Below, in pieces: positions 21,845 through 35,700 of a DNA stretch of 64,000 bases. This DNA comes from Margaritifera margaritifera (lineage: Eukaryota > Mollusca > Bivalvia > Unionida > Margaritiferidae): NCBI GenBank assembly GCA_029931535.1, contig JAQPZY010001405.1, positions 248,001 to 312,000 on the forward strand, written 5' to 3'. A program made the position numbers and the translations under genes. The notes below the pieces were generated by a model. That model was given only the letters and a program-made list of their open reading frames with translations, was not told the origin of the DNA and did no database searches. The first letter of the stretch is position 1, and each line of letters opens with the position of its first letter.

Positions 21845-22856
21845 CAACAACACATTTAGAGTTATTATCCAATCAATTGATTACAACGCATTTAGAGTTA
21901 TTATCCAATCAATTGATTACAACGCATTTAGAGTTATTATCCAATCAATTGATTACAACGCATTTAGAGTTATTATCCAATCAATTGATTACAATGCATT
22001 TAGAGTTATTATCCAATCAAATGATTACAACGCATTTAGAGTTATTATCCAATCAATTGATTACAACGCATTTAGAGTTATTATCCAATCAATTGATTAC
22101 AACGCATTTAGAGTTATTATCTAATCAAATGATTACAACGCATTTAGAGTTATTATCCAATCAATTGATTACAACGCATTTAGAGTTATTATCCAATCAA
22201 TTGATTACAATGCATTTAGAGTTATTATCCAATCAAATGATTACAACGCATTTAGAGTTATTATCCAATCAATTGATTACAACGCATTTAGAGTTATTAT
22301 CCAATCAATTGATTACAACACATTTAGAGTTATTATCCAATCAAATGATTACAACGCATTTAGAGTTATTATCCAATCAATTGATTACAACGCATTTAGA
22401 GTTATTATCCAATCAATTGATTACAACGCATTTAGAGTTATTATCCAATCAATTGATTACAATGCATTTAGAGTTATTATCCAATCAAATGATTACAATG
22501 CATTTAGAGTTATTATCCAATCAATTGATTACAACGCATTTAGAGTTATTATCCAATCAATTGATTACAACGCATTTCGAGTTATTATCCAATCAAATGA
22601 TTACAACACATTTAGAGTTATTATCCAATCAAATGATTACAACGCATTTAGAGTTATTATCCAATCAAATGATTACAACGCATTTAGAGTTATTATCCAA
22701 TCAAATGATTACAACACATTTAGAGTTATTATCCAATCAAATGATTACAACGCATTTAGAGTTATTATCCAATCAATTGATTACAACGCATTTAGAGTTA
22801 TTATCCAATCAAATGATTACAACACATTTAGAGTTATTATCCAATCAAATGATTTC
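21845..22856 (+). repeat. 36-bp minisatellite, about 28 units
   Basis: The unit is tttagagttattatccaatc followed by aattgattacaacgca, 36 bp. Because 36 is divisible by 3 it gives long ORFs (for example 21877-22875, with a 12-residue repeat such as ITTHLELLSNQL), which I regard as by-products. Two unit types alternate (CAATTG or CAAATG at the centre), and a third marker (ACAATGCA) also occurs in order, so the array has higher-order structure. Confidence 0.95.
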
Positions 22857-23560
22857 TCTGAAAAGAAAAACATGACTATTATTACAGCCTATTCTTTTAG
22901 ACCATTCCAAGTGCTTCTGCTAATCAAAAGTTGTGTTACATTTTTCTTTGCAATTTTAGTCAACACAGGTAAAGGTTTTCTTTGTAAACACCAATAATTT
23001 ATGATGGTATTCCTTATCTACGCCTCTCCCCCCCCTCCCTCCATAATTATTACCTCAAATTTACATTATCCATCCAGCGCAGAAAAAAGTGGATTTCTGT
23101 TAAAAAGCAGACCTCTTCATATCTGTATATTTCATACAGTTGTAATAAATTTAACAAACCAGTCAAGCCACCTTCTTATCAGATAACAAAGTTAAGCTGT
23201 ATTTTCTCAGTGATATGATGTGTGTATATATAAAACATCTGTCATTAAAACCCATATGTATGTAGACCAGACATGAAGATAAATCATTTTTTAGTTAGTA
23301 TAATATTAAAAACATGATTATACAAGAATAAAAATGTTTTACATTAAAGATTATTTCCATCACTGTGTTTTTCAGTAAGAAATGTGATGCTTTCTCATTT
23401 CCTGATAATATCCCTTCTTCTTCTTTTATCCAATTTTCATACAATGAACAATCCTGAAATCTGATTGTTCCTGCAAGGTCTATTCTGCATTTCTATTAGG
23501 TTTAACAAACTGGCCCCCATTATGCCCGCATTTTGCAGACAAGCATAGATACTGCACACT
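22857..23560 (-). other. 3' flank / 3' UTR region of the SPFH-like gene
   Basis: This sequence lies downstream (lower coordinates) of the stop codon at 23561-23563. A pyrimidine patch occurs at 23023-23041. I do not see a convincing minus-strand AATAAA close to the stop, so the end of the transcript is undefined. Confidence 0.35.
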
Positions 23561-23712
23561 CTATGCTGATCGCTTACTCTGGCCAACTATGACCACCTCT
23601 TGATTGACATTTGGAGCATTTTCCAGGGAGAGATATTTGGTCAGATCCACATTCACCAACTTCAGGTTGCCTAGATACTGAATACTGTGGTTGTCTTCAG
23701 CAGCCTTTTGTT
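23561..23712 (-). CDS. SPFH-like gene, terminal coding exon
   Basis: The acceptor on the minus strand is atcatttccag|aaca at 23713-23715, phase 1. The first codon (G from exon 42320-42457 plus AA) is Glu. It reads EQKAAEDNHSIQYLGNLK and ends VVIVGQSKRSA then TAG at 23561-23563. This coding tail was missed by a simple long-ORF view because it is only 50 codons. Its polypyrimidine tract is supplied by the edge of the 41-bp hairpin array (23721-24199). Confidence 0.75.
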
Positions 23713-26700
23713 CTGGAAATGATAAACAAGAGCTGTCAGATGACAGCTTAGCTTACTGTATGATAAACAAGAGCTGTCAGAAGACAGCTTAGCTTACTGT
23801 ATGATAAGAGCTGCCAGATGACAGCTCAGCTTACTGTATAAGAGCTGTCAGAAGACAGCTTAGCTTACTGTATTATAAACAAGAGCTGTCAGAAGACAGC
23901 TCAGCTTACTGTATTATAAACAAGAGCTGTCAGAAGACAGCTTAGCTTACTGTATTATAAACAAGAGCTGTCAGAAGACAGCTTAGCTTACTGTATGATA
24001 AACAAGAACTGTCAGATGACAGCTTAGCTTACTGTATGATAAACAAGAACTGTCAGATGACAGCTTAGCTTACTGAATGATAAACAAGAACTGTCAGAAG
24101 ACAGCTTAGCTTAATGTATGATAAACAAGAGCTGTCAGATGACAGCTTAGCTTACTGAATGATAAACAAGAGCTGTCAGATGACAGCTCAGCTTACTGTA
24201 CACCATGCCAATTTCTAAGTAATAATGGCTTGCTAGGCCAGTGTTCTCCCCAGGACCATTTACCGTAGCGGGTCCACTACGCTATCGTTTCAAACCCCAA
24301 CAACCTCCGATGCTTTAGAACCTGCCGCTATGCTATGCTCTTGTGCTGCTAAGCTTTAATGTTTCCCACTACCCTTATAACATTAACCTGTTAAACAAAC
24401 ATCCTGTCACCTAAATCAAAGCCCTATACTCAATGACACCTGTTCTTACCTCTTCTTTGGTATCTTATTAAGATAATCCAGGATAATTACTCACTCAGCT
24501 AACCAATATCTTTTGTACCTGGCTTGCGCGACTGCCGATGAGCAACCTTTTGTGTGGATTTCATCTGCACAGAAATAGTCATGTGATTGGCCAGCGACGA
24601 CGGAGTCTACTGGCAGTGTTATATATATATATGTTTCAGGCATTTTCATCACCAGCCAAAGCAGTTACACATATTACATTAAAAATTCTTGCGAAAAATG
24701 AACAACACCTTCCAAAAAAACATAAAATTACCCATTGCCCGGCTAGCCCCATGTTGGCCTGGTTACGAAAATCAGAAATTGGCGTCACCAATAGTGGCAG
24801 TGATTCCGATTCTGATAGCGTCAACATGATTTCCACAAAAAAAGAGATCAAGAAACGAAGGACGGGATTTAACAATGAATGGAAGACGTTATACCCTTTG
24901 GTGGAAATCACTGGATCGGATGGTAAGTTTTCCATAGTGCTAAATTTTGGTTCAGATCTACTGGGGGTGGGGATGTTGTAATATATTTTTTTATAGTAGT
25001 AACCAGTAGTTGTAGTTGCAATTGTTGTTGTTCTTATTAAATTGTGACAAGGAATGAAAGTTGCATTTTATTCACGAGTTGTTATTATGTTTACATAGTT
25101 TACTCTGAGCAAGAGAAATATAGTTTGGTCAGTAAACCTTAACTTATATGGGTGTTGCCCTATTAATTTCTCATTTCTCTCTTCTGTCTATCCAAGTAAT
25201 AAACAAAACAATCTTTATCTTCCAGTTTTAACTCGTTTAAAAAGATATAAATAAAAAGTATTCCTTCATAAATATACCTTAAATAGTTTCATCCATATGC
25301 TTGCTAATTATTCAGTAAAGTCATTTTTTATTTAATTTAAACTTTTGAACAATATTTAAGCTCTCTGACATTGATTCAGTGAAGAAATTAAACAATAGCA
25401 AACACTTTGATATATTCTAAATGGAAAGGAATATGTATTATCTTATTCTGTGATAATTATTTGAAAACACATCACTGTCTTGTCCTAGGTAATTCACTTG
25501 ATTAGGATTCAGGTAGTTTTGTTTCTTTTTTGTACATCCAGTAACAAATTGCATGTTCCATTTTTTTCAGATTGTGAAAGGTCATTCTCCTCAATGAATA
25601 GAATTAACAGTGTTTTAAGGAACAGGTTGACATAGAGGGTACTGAACTACCTCATGACAATCAGTGCTGAAGGACAATCCTTAAAAGACTATATTTTTGA
25701 TGTGGCAGTCAGATATATGGCGAAAAGAAGAAAAGACGTATATCATTTATTTAAATTAAGAAACAAATAAGATAGACATTAAGCCTTGTTATAACCTAGG
25801 TAAATAAAGAATACTATGTAAATATATACACTTTTTTTTTATTTCATTGATATTAATTTTTTTCACTTTTATGATGTTAACGCGCACTTTTTAAAACATT
25901 TTATGACCCTAATGTGCTTACCCCGATGCTGTCGAAAATGTCTGGGGAGATCACTGTAGGCAATATACATTTTAAATTTTTTATTCATAATAAATGTTTA
26001 GCCTTGTAAAACCCTGCTGACAGCATAGCTTGCCTTTTGGGGGCAGAATGAACTCCCAAGCTACAAAAGTTAGAATTGTCCAAACCCTAAACAACTTGTA
26101 TATTCAAAAATGGAATGCAAAAGTCGCTACTTCATCTAAAGGTAAGAATTATTTCATTTTTAAGCAGTCTCTGAATCTTGAAAATTACTTATTATCACAG
26201 AATCTGAATCTTGAAAATTATTTATTATCTCAAAATCTGAGTCTTGAAAAATTACTTATTATCTCAGAATCTGAATCTTGAAAATTACTTATTATCTCAA
26301 AATCTGCATCTTGAAAATTACTTATCTCAGAATCTGAATCTTGAAAATTACTTATTATCTCAGAATCTGAAGCAGAATCAGAATCTTGAAAATTACTTAT
26401 CATCTCAGAATCTGAATCTTGAAAACTACTTATTATCTCAGAATCTGAATCTTGAAAATTACTTATCTCAGAATCTGAATCTTGAAAATTACTTATTATC
26501 TCAGAATCTGAATCTTGAAAATTACTTATTATCTCAGAATCTGCATCTTGAAAATTACTTATTATCTCAGAATCTGAATCTTGAAAATTACTTATCATCT
26601 CAGAATCTGAATCTTGAAAACTACTTATTATCTCAGAATCTGAATCTTGAAAATTACTTTTCTCAGAATCTGAATCTTGAAAATTACTTATTGTCTCAGA

Positions 26701-29700
26701 ATCTGAATCTTGAAAATTACTTATTATCTCAGAATCTGCATCTTGAAAATTACTTATTATCTCAGAATCTGAATCTTGAAAATTAGTTATTATCTCAGAA
26801 TCTGAATCTTGAAATTTATTTATTATCTCAGAATCTGAATCTGAAGCAGAATCTGAATCTTAAAAATTACTTATCTCAGAATTTGAATCTTGAAAATTAC
26901 TTATTATCTCAGAATCTGAATTGGAAGCAGAATCTGAATCTTGAAAATTACTTATTATCTCAAATTCTGAATCTTGAAAATTAGTTACTATCTGGAACCT
27001 GAATCTTGAAAATTACTTATCATCTGGAACCTGAATCTTAAAATTTATTTAGTATCTCAGAATCTGAATCTGAAGCAGAATCTGAATCTTGAAAATTACT
27101 TATCTCAGAATCTGAATCTAAAGCAAAATCTGAATCTTGAAAATTACTTATCATCTCAGAATCTGAATCTGAAGCAGAATCTGAATCTTGAAAATTACTT
27201 ATCTCAGAATCTGAATCTAAAGCAGAATTCGAATCTTGAAAATTACTTATTATATCAGAATCTGCATCTTGAAAATTACTTATTACCTCAGAATCTGAAT
27301 CTTGAAATTTACTTATAATCTCAGAATCAGAATCTTGAAAATTACTTATCATCTCAGAATCTTTATCTTGAAAATTACTTATTATCAAAGAATCTGAATC
27401 TTGAAAATTACTTATTATTTCAAAATCTGAATCCTGAAATTCACTTATTATCTCAGAATCTGAATCTGAAGCAGAATCTGAATCATGAAAATTACTTATC
27501 TCAGAATCTGAATCATGAAAATTACTTCTTGTCTCTGAATCTGAATCCTGAAAATTACTTATTATCTCAGAATCTGAATCCTGAAAATTACTTATTATCT
27601 CACAATCTGAATCTTGAAAATTACTTATCATCTCACAATCTGAATCTTGAAAATTACTTATCATCTCACAATCTGAATCTTGAAAATTACTTATCATCTC
27701 GCAATTTGAATCCTGGAAATTACTTATTATCTCACAATCTGAATCTTGAAAATTACTTATCATCTCACAATCTGAATCATGAAAATTACTTATTATCTCA
27801 CAATCTGAATCATGAATATTACTTATCATCTCAGAATTTGAATCTTGAAAATTACTTATTATCTCTGAATCTGAATCATGAAAATTACTTATTATCTCAG
27901 AATCTGAATCATGAAAATTACTTATTATCTCAGAATCTGAATCATGAAAATTACTTATTATCTCAAAATCTGAATCTTGAAAATTACTTATCATCTCACA
28001 ATCTGAATCTTGAAAATTACTTATCATCTAACAATCTGAATCTTGAAAATTACTTATCATCTCACAATCTGAATCTTGAAAATTACTTATCATCTCAGAA
28101 TCTGAAAATCTTGAAAAGTACTTATCATCTCAGAATCTGAATCTTGAAAAGTACTCATCATCTCAGAATCTGAATCTTGAAAATTAGTTATCATCTACAA
28201 TCTGAATCTTGAAAAGTACTTATTATTTCTGAATCTTTATCTTTAATATTACTTATTATCTAAGAATTAGCATCAAGAAAATAACTTATCATCTCAGAAT
28301 CTGCATCTTGAAAATGACTTATTATCTCAGTTTCTGAATCTTGAAAATTACTTATCATCTCAGAATCTGAATCTTGAAAATTAATTATTATCTCAGAATC
28401 TGAATTTAGAAAATTACTTATTATCTCAGCATCTGCATCTGAAGCACAATCTGAATCTTGAAAATTACTTATCTCAGAATCTTAATCTTGAAAATTACTT
28501 ATTATCTCAGAATCTGAATCTGAAGCAGAATCTGAATCTTGAAAATTACTTATTATCTCTGCATCAAACCATATATTTACCATTCCTCAAATTTAGAATG
28601 AGTAATTACAGACTCCCAGTAGAAGCTGGGTGTTTGGAAAATATAACACATCGTGGCAGAAAGTGTAATCTTTGTGAGGAATATGACTTTGGTGTTGAAT
28701 ACCATTATATGTTCATCTATTCATTCTTTCCAAGTGAAAGATCTCCTCTTGTGAAATCTTATTTTTATATTAGGCCAAATGTTGTGAAATTTAAGAACTG
28801 CTTTTAATGGGAAATATTTCTACACTTGCAAAATTATCAAATGAAAAAATCTGCACAACTGATACTATAGCAATGGTGATATCTCATGAGTTTAGAAACA
28901 CTTTGTTTTTCTATCCTTTACATTTATTTCAGTTAATTTTGTTAAAAAAAACAACAACTTTATGTTAAAGAATATATAGTACCAGTAGTTGATCTTTTTT
29001 CAGTATGAATTTGCTACTTTTTTGTTTTAGTATTGTAACTTCAACTGAATGATTGTAAAACTTAAAATTATGGAATACTGATGTAAATGATGAACAATAA
29101 GTTTCTCTCAATCTTTGTTTTAAAATACTAAATATACATGTTTTCATTCTAAATGTGCTACATATATTCAACATATTCACAACACAATTTTGGCACTACC
29201 TATAAATTATTGATTATTCTTGTATGCTGCCTGCATGTGGCCTAAGATTTATATAAAACAAGAGGTTCAAGTTAGCATGATATCGCTCACCTGGATTATC
29301 TAACTTAACAGTTGAATCAGGCTTATGTAGTACTGTAAGAACACAACCTACAAAAACCATCTCTCAAACTTTATATCATGTAGATTTTGCTTATTTTACT
29401 AAAGTCTGATAAAAATTCTTACCAAGATAAATTAAGGCAAAATTAATATGCACAGTATTTTGCTCTTAATCAAAGTCACCGAACATCTTTAAAAGTTAAG
29501 TTTATACATGAAGCTTTAATTTGTGGTAAAGAAAGTCACATAGCTTTCACACACATTGAAGTTATAATTTACAATGTTTGTTATTAGCTTAAGGCCATGG
29601 GTTTCTTTACTCTTGTTAATTAAATCTGGAAGTGTTTTGTATCTTATTTCGAGAGATTTAAACCAATCACTGGATGTGGCACAATATGTTCTTATAAGTC

Positions 29701-32700
29701 CAACACCTACTTTATTTGAGACAATCATTTTCACTAACTTATTACTAGAGCAGAAAGGTAATATATCCACCAATCAGAGCATCCATCTCTCATCGTGATG
29801 TTGGCTCCCAAGGTGCTTCTTTTGACTTATTTGCACATGATGTGTAAAATGTTGGAATCTCCAAAGAAAAAATGTGAAGTTATCAGAAGAAGATGAAAAT
29901 CAAGTGAAAGAGAATGACAAGGATATAATAAATAACTTTTTGTATGGTTGGCTTGATCTTTGTGTAAACATTTCATTTAGCAATAAGGAAACATTGTGAG
30001 TGAAACCTGGAGATGACTTTATGAAATGTTATTTGCAGAGACAAGCTCTCTGCAACCTTTGTTGCAAATATGTTGTTAACTATGGATGTAGATTTCTATA
30101 GCGTTGGGAGACGACATAAACTCAAAATAAGATGTGTCCAGTTAAAGCAAAGAAAGTCAAGCTATCAGATAGACAAATTGTTTATGCATAATGAAGGATG
30201 ATGGTGATGTGAAAAAAAATATGGTTATTTTTCCCCACTTCATTTTATCCTAGAACTACTAACTTTGTTCTTTCAAATCCACTCTACAGACAAAGAAAAT
30301 AATTCTTTTTAAATCCATTCTTAAAACAGAACAAATACATTTAGATGGATAAATGCAAGGGAAATTTTGAAAGCCAGTGTCCATTTAGACTTGTAAAAAC
30401 TTGGAATTACTAGTTTTTATAAGAAATCTTGTTTCTTTTCTTTAAAAATAGTCAAGAGGGAGTCCAGAAAGGTTTTCCTCACGTCTGTAAAATGCTGAAA
30501 ATTGTTTTGAACAGGCAGGTCAAAACCCCTTAAGTCCCCATCCCCATGCAGCACTGCCCTGGACCTGCAAGGGAGCTTGGTTGGCTCCTTTGACTCCTGG
30601 CCACTTTCCTCTTTTTTCAGAAATCTCTGCTCTCACCCCTGTATATTCCAAGTTTGATCAAAATCAGATCAGCTATATGGCTTCCAGAGTGGTAACAATC
30701 TCAGCCAATCATATGCAAGATCACCTCATTAATATGCTTGTATCTAGCTCTTTATTGAACTCATCCAAGATCTTGATGACATAAGCATATATTCCAAGAC
30801 TGATCAAAACTGGATCGAAAATATGTCCTCCACAGTGGTAACTAGCTCAGACAGTCGGATGCAAGATCACCTCATTATCATGTGTGGATCTCATTCTTTA
30901 TCAAATTAACCAGAGATCTTGATATAAGCATATATTCCAGGTCTGATCAAAACTGGATTTAAACAAATATGGCCTCCCGAGTGGTTAGAAGCTCAACTAA
31001 TCAGATAATAATTTGCTTAGATCTTGCTCATTATTTAACTGATCTTCATGACATAAGCTCATATTCCAAGTTTGGTCAAAATCAGATCAGAAATATGGCT
31101 TCCAGAGTGGTAAGAAGTTTAGTCAATCACATGCAAGAGCACCTCATTAATATACAAGTATCTCACTCATTATCGAACTCACCAGAGATCTTGATGATAT
31201 AAGCATATATTCCAAGTTTGATCGAAACTAGATCAGAAATACAAACTTCAGAGTAGTAACAAGCTCAGCCAATCAAATGTAAAATCACCTCATTAATATG
31301 CGTGGATCTCACTCATTACTGAATTGATCCAAGAGTTTAATGATATAAGCATCTATTCCAAGTTTTATCAAAATCAGATCTGAAATATGGCCTGCTGAGT
31401 GTTAACAAACTCAGTCAATCAGATGAAAGATCACCTCTGTAATATGCATGGACCTCACTCATTAACATGTCTGAGATTTTGATGATATAAGCACATATTC
31501 CAAGTTTTATTGAAATTGGATCATAAATATGGACTCCAGAGTAATTGTTGATTGATGGACAACAGATGACTGACAACAGATGATGCATGACTGACACAGG
31601 ACCATACCTTAAGCTCACATGGTCTTATGACCAGGTGAGTTAAACCTAAAGGTTTTGTTCTGTTCTGTATTGGAATTTCAGCAAATAGTACAAACAGGTA
31701 AATGGGGTATTATCAACAATAACTAATTGGGGATTTACATGATTACTATTCACCATGATCAATAAACAGGCATGTACCTATAGAGTAAATAGTGCTCAAG
31801 ACACTGATCCCAAATAAACAACTTTGATGTAAAGACAATGTAGCAAGAAATAGTAGCATGAAATACAGGTAACAGTAACTTGCCATACTTTTGAAATGAA
31901 GGTGTCATGCATACCACAGAGTATCCACACAAAAGTACATAACCCTACAAGACTGCTTTAAAAACTGACCTAAAAGCATAGCTTAAGGACACTGATGCAT
32001 GAAATGTTGGTCATGGTGATCTACTTTTGATGTGATGATGCAATACTAAACATAATAGATCCAGTGATAAAACCATATGACTGTACACTCAAAGATGTAT
32101 GATATACTGATCAAATTGCCCAAGTAAAAGAAGTCATTGAAGCATGAAAGTTAGATTGTGGTCATTGTTTGGCAAGTTCTCTCCAAGTTTGATCCACACA
32201 CAGAACTACAAGACACAGCCAGAGAAAGTGCCTGAAAAACTTACCTAAAGCAATGCAAAACCTAACCAAGGTATGATGGAGAGATGGACAGGCAGATGAA
32301 GTTAACACTATATGGGACAGAAATGGTTTGTGTCCCTTGAATGCAAATCAAAAGGTTGGCCTTAAGGTACAAATAGGAGAATTTTTAAAACTTTGACCTG
32401 ATAGAATAAACATAAAACAAAAACTTTAATCTAATACTTTTCACGATATATTGGGAAATAAAGTAAAAATTCCATCAAAAAGAATTCCACAGAATGTTAA
32501 GTCTTGCCAGCTCTGCTATGGCAAAATCCAAAACCCCAGAATAGTTGCCAGAGTGTGAAAAGAAAGTCACTGTGACTTACTTTTGCCTGTGGTGAGTAAT
32601 ACCCTTCAAGAGGAAAAGATCCATAAAATTTCAAGACTGTACATACAACCGTGTCAGAGAAACCGAACTAAATGCAAAAACTTAATGTAATCACTGTAGC

Positions 32701-35700
32701 ATGAAAAGTAGGTCACTGACCTATCTTTCCCTGTAGTGAGTAGTAGCCTCCATGAACTCGACCATCAAGTACTGTGACTGTACATACAATTGTGTCAGGG
32801 AAACTAAACTAAATGCAAACATTAACATAATCATTGGAGTGTAAAAAGTAGGTCACTGTGACCTACTTTTGCTTGTGATGATAGTAACCTCCAAATAAAT
32901 AAAACTGTGTAAAAGACACTGAGCTAAATGCATAATTAATGTAATCACTGAATCATGAAAAGGCCAGTGACCTATTTTTGCCCATGGTACGTATCAACCT
33001 CCAATATGAAGTTTCATTACTGTATATACAATGTTTTTAGAAACACTGAGCTAAATGAAAAATCTCAACATAATCACTGAAGCTTGAAAAGTAGGTTACT
33101 GCTACCTATTTTTTCCCACAGTGAGTAGTACCCTCCAAGATGAACACACCCATCAAGTTTCATGACTGTACATACAACAGAGCCAGAGAAAATGAGCTAC
33201 CGGTAAGTACAAAAGCTTCATGTAAGCAAGAAAGCATGAAAAGTTGGTTACTGTGACCTACTTTTACCCATGGTAAGTAGTACCCTACAAGATGAACAAA
33301 CTCATTAAGTTTCATGACTGTACATACACCAGTGTCAGAGTAATGGAGCTAAATGTAAAATCTGAATTTAATCACTGTAGCATGAAAAGTAAGTCACTGA
33401 AACCTACTTTTGCCTGTGGTGGGTACCATCTGAGATGAATTCACCCATCAAGTTTCACTTGTGTTCATACAACAGTGTCAGAGAAACAGAGTTAAATGCA
33501 ACAACTTAATGCTGTCACACTTCTGGAAAAGTGACCACTATATCTGGCCTATGCTTCACAGAGGAGACAAAAACTAATAAAACTAGAGGAATGGTGAGCA
33601 ATTTGCTTGCATAAATATACCCCCAGCTCTCCTGCATCCAACTCCTACCCCTATGATGGAGACGAGTCTATATCAAAAACATGCATAACTCTTCCGATAA
33701 TAGTGGAAGTAAAATGATTGGTCGACATGCATATCTTCTGGTGACGACCATGATATACAGTACTAGGTTTCACAGCAATCTAATGAAAACTGTGAGAATA
33801 GTTGTATTCACAAAATTCTGTCATATATTGCATTCAGCATAAGTCAAAAAGTGCAATAACTTAGAAAAAATCATGGGAGCATAAAGATTTGCCAATGTGC
33901 TCATCTTTAGATGATGACCATAATATGTACTAAGTTTCACAGTAAGACATAAAAAAAACTGCAAGACAAGATGCATTCACAAGATTTGATTTCACAATGC
34001 AGTCAGATGCAGGAGAAAAAGGGTAATAACTCTATAAAAAAACTAGAGTCTCTTGAAAGGACTGATGCTCTACTGGGCAAAAAGAATTTCCAGGAATTCA
34101 AGGTAAGACCATTTCTTCCATTTAACTGCTGAGTGTTGAAACCATCTCTGATATTCTTCAGCATTAACAAGATTTTCAAATTAGCTGCTGTGGTGGACAT
34201 ATTGGATGTCAGATTGGCACCATTTTCATTTAGGACCAAGTAGACGTCACTAGAAGTCTTTGGGTGAAAACTCTATGTCAATATGACCATCCATACAGGA
34301 AAAGTAGCAACAACAAGACTTTAACAACAGCTGTCATTGCAGCCATATTGGATGCATGATTGACACCATTTTCATTTAGGACCAACCAGGTATCATAAGA
34401 AGTCTATTGTGAAAACTCCATTTTGATATAGCCATCCATTTTGGAGGAATAGAGATAACAATGTTTTCAAGATGACCACCATCATGATGGCCGTATTGAG
34501 GGTCAATTTGCATCATTTTCATTTAGGACCAAATTAAAACATGATAAGAACTCTTCTGATGAAAACTACATGTCAAATTGGTTTTCCATTTAAGAGGAGT
34601 AGCTATAAGATGATTTTCAAGATGGCCACTATGGTGGCAATATTGAATGTCAGATCAGCACCATTTTAATTTAATACCAACAAAAATTACAAGAAGTCTT
34701 GTGGTGAAAACCCCATGTTGATATGACTTTCTGTTTTGAAGGAGTAACACTAACAAGATTTTCAAGATGGCTGCCATGGTGGCCATATTGGATATCAGAT
34801 GCATATCATTTCCATTCAGGACCAACTAGACATCATATGAAGTCTTCTAGTGAAAGCACAATGTTGACATGACCAACCAACTAGGAGAAATAGCCATAAT
34901 AAGATTTTCCAAATCACTATTGTGGCAGCCATATTGGAGATCAGATTGGCACCATTTTTATTTATGACCAACTAGACATCATAAGAAGTCTTCTGGTGAA
35001 AAGCCCATACTGATATGATCAATCATTCAGGAGAAGTAGTGATGACAAGATTTTCGAGATGGCAGTAGTGGCAGCCATATTGGATGTGCGAGTAACTCCA
35101 TTTTCATTTAGGACCAACTAGATGTCATAACTCATCTGGTGAAAACCCGATGTGAATATGACTTTCTGTTCAGGAAGAGCAGCAATAACAAGATTTTCAA
35201 GATGGCTGCTGTGGAGGCCACATTAGAGTTTAGATCGGCACCATTTTCATTTCGGAACAACTAGACATTATAAAAAGTCTTTTAGTGAAAACCCCATATT
35301 GATATGACCATCCATTCTGGAAGAGTAGCGATAACAAGATTTTCAAGATGGCTGTTGTGGCAGCAATATTAAACATCAGCACCATTTTGTAGGACCAACT
35401 AGACATTGTAAGAAGTCTTCTGGTGAAAACCCCATGTCAATATGACTTTCCATTCATGAGGAGTAACAATAACAAGATTTTAAAGATGGCTGCCATGGTG
35501 ACCATATTAGACATCAGATTGGCACCATTTTCATTTAGGACCAACTAGACATCATAAGAAGTATTTTAATGAAAACCCCATGTTGATATGACCATCAATT
35601 CATGAGGAGTAGCGATGACAAGATTTTCAAGATTGCTGCTGTGGCAGACATATTGCATGCACCATTTTCATTTAGTACCAATTAGACCATGGGATGAATG

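Larger units (their letters stand above)
24239..25956 (+). mobile_element. Decayed hAT-type transposon with matching ends
   Basis: The left end is CAGTGTTCTCCCCAGGAC. The right end, read inward, is CAGTGATCTCCCCAGAC, so 15 of 17 positions agree. TAGGC flanks both sides directly (24234-24238 and 25957-25961), consistent with a 5-bp target duplication. Inside are two transposase pieces in the same orientation: an N-terminal part (24538-24926) and the C-terminal dimerisation region (25570-25770). The central catalytic part is missing, so the copy is internally deleted and cannot move itself. It lies in the large SPFH-gene intron in the opposite orientation. Confidence 0.7.

Noticed and set aside
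21845..22856. CRISPR-like array (36-bp repeats)
   Set aside because: Units are contiguous with no unique spacers, and the genome is eukaryotic.
21877..22875. 332-codon ORF with 12-residue repeats
   Set aside because: By-product of a 36-bp minisatellite whose period is a multiple of three; no splice, start or expression context.
27038..28027. 329-codon acidic repeat ORF on the minus strand
   Set aside because: By-product of the 33-bp minisatellite; kept only as a low-interest finding.
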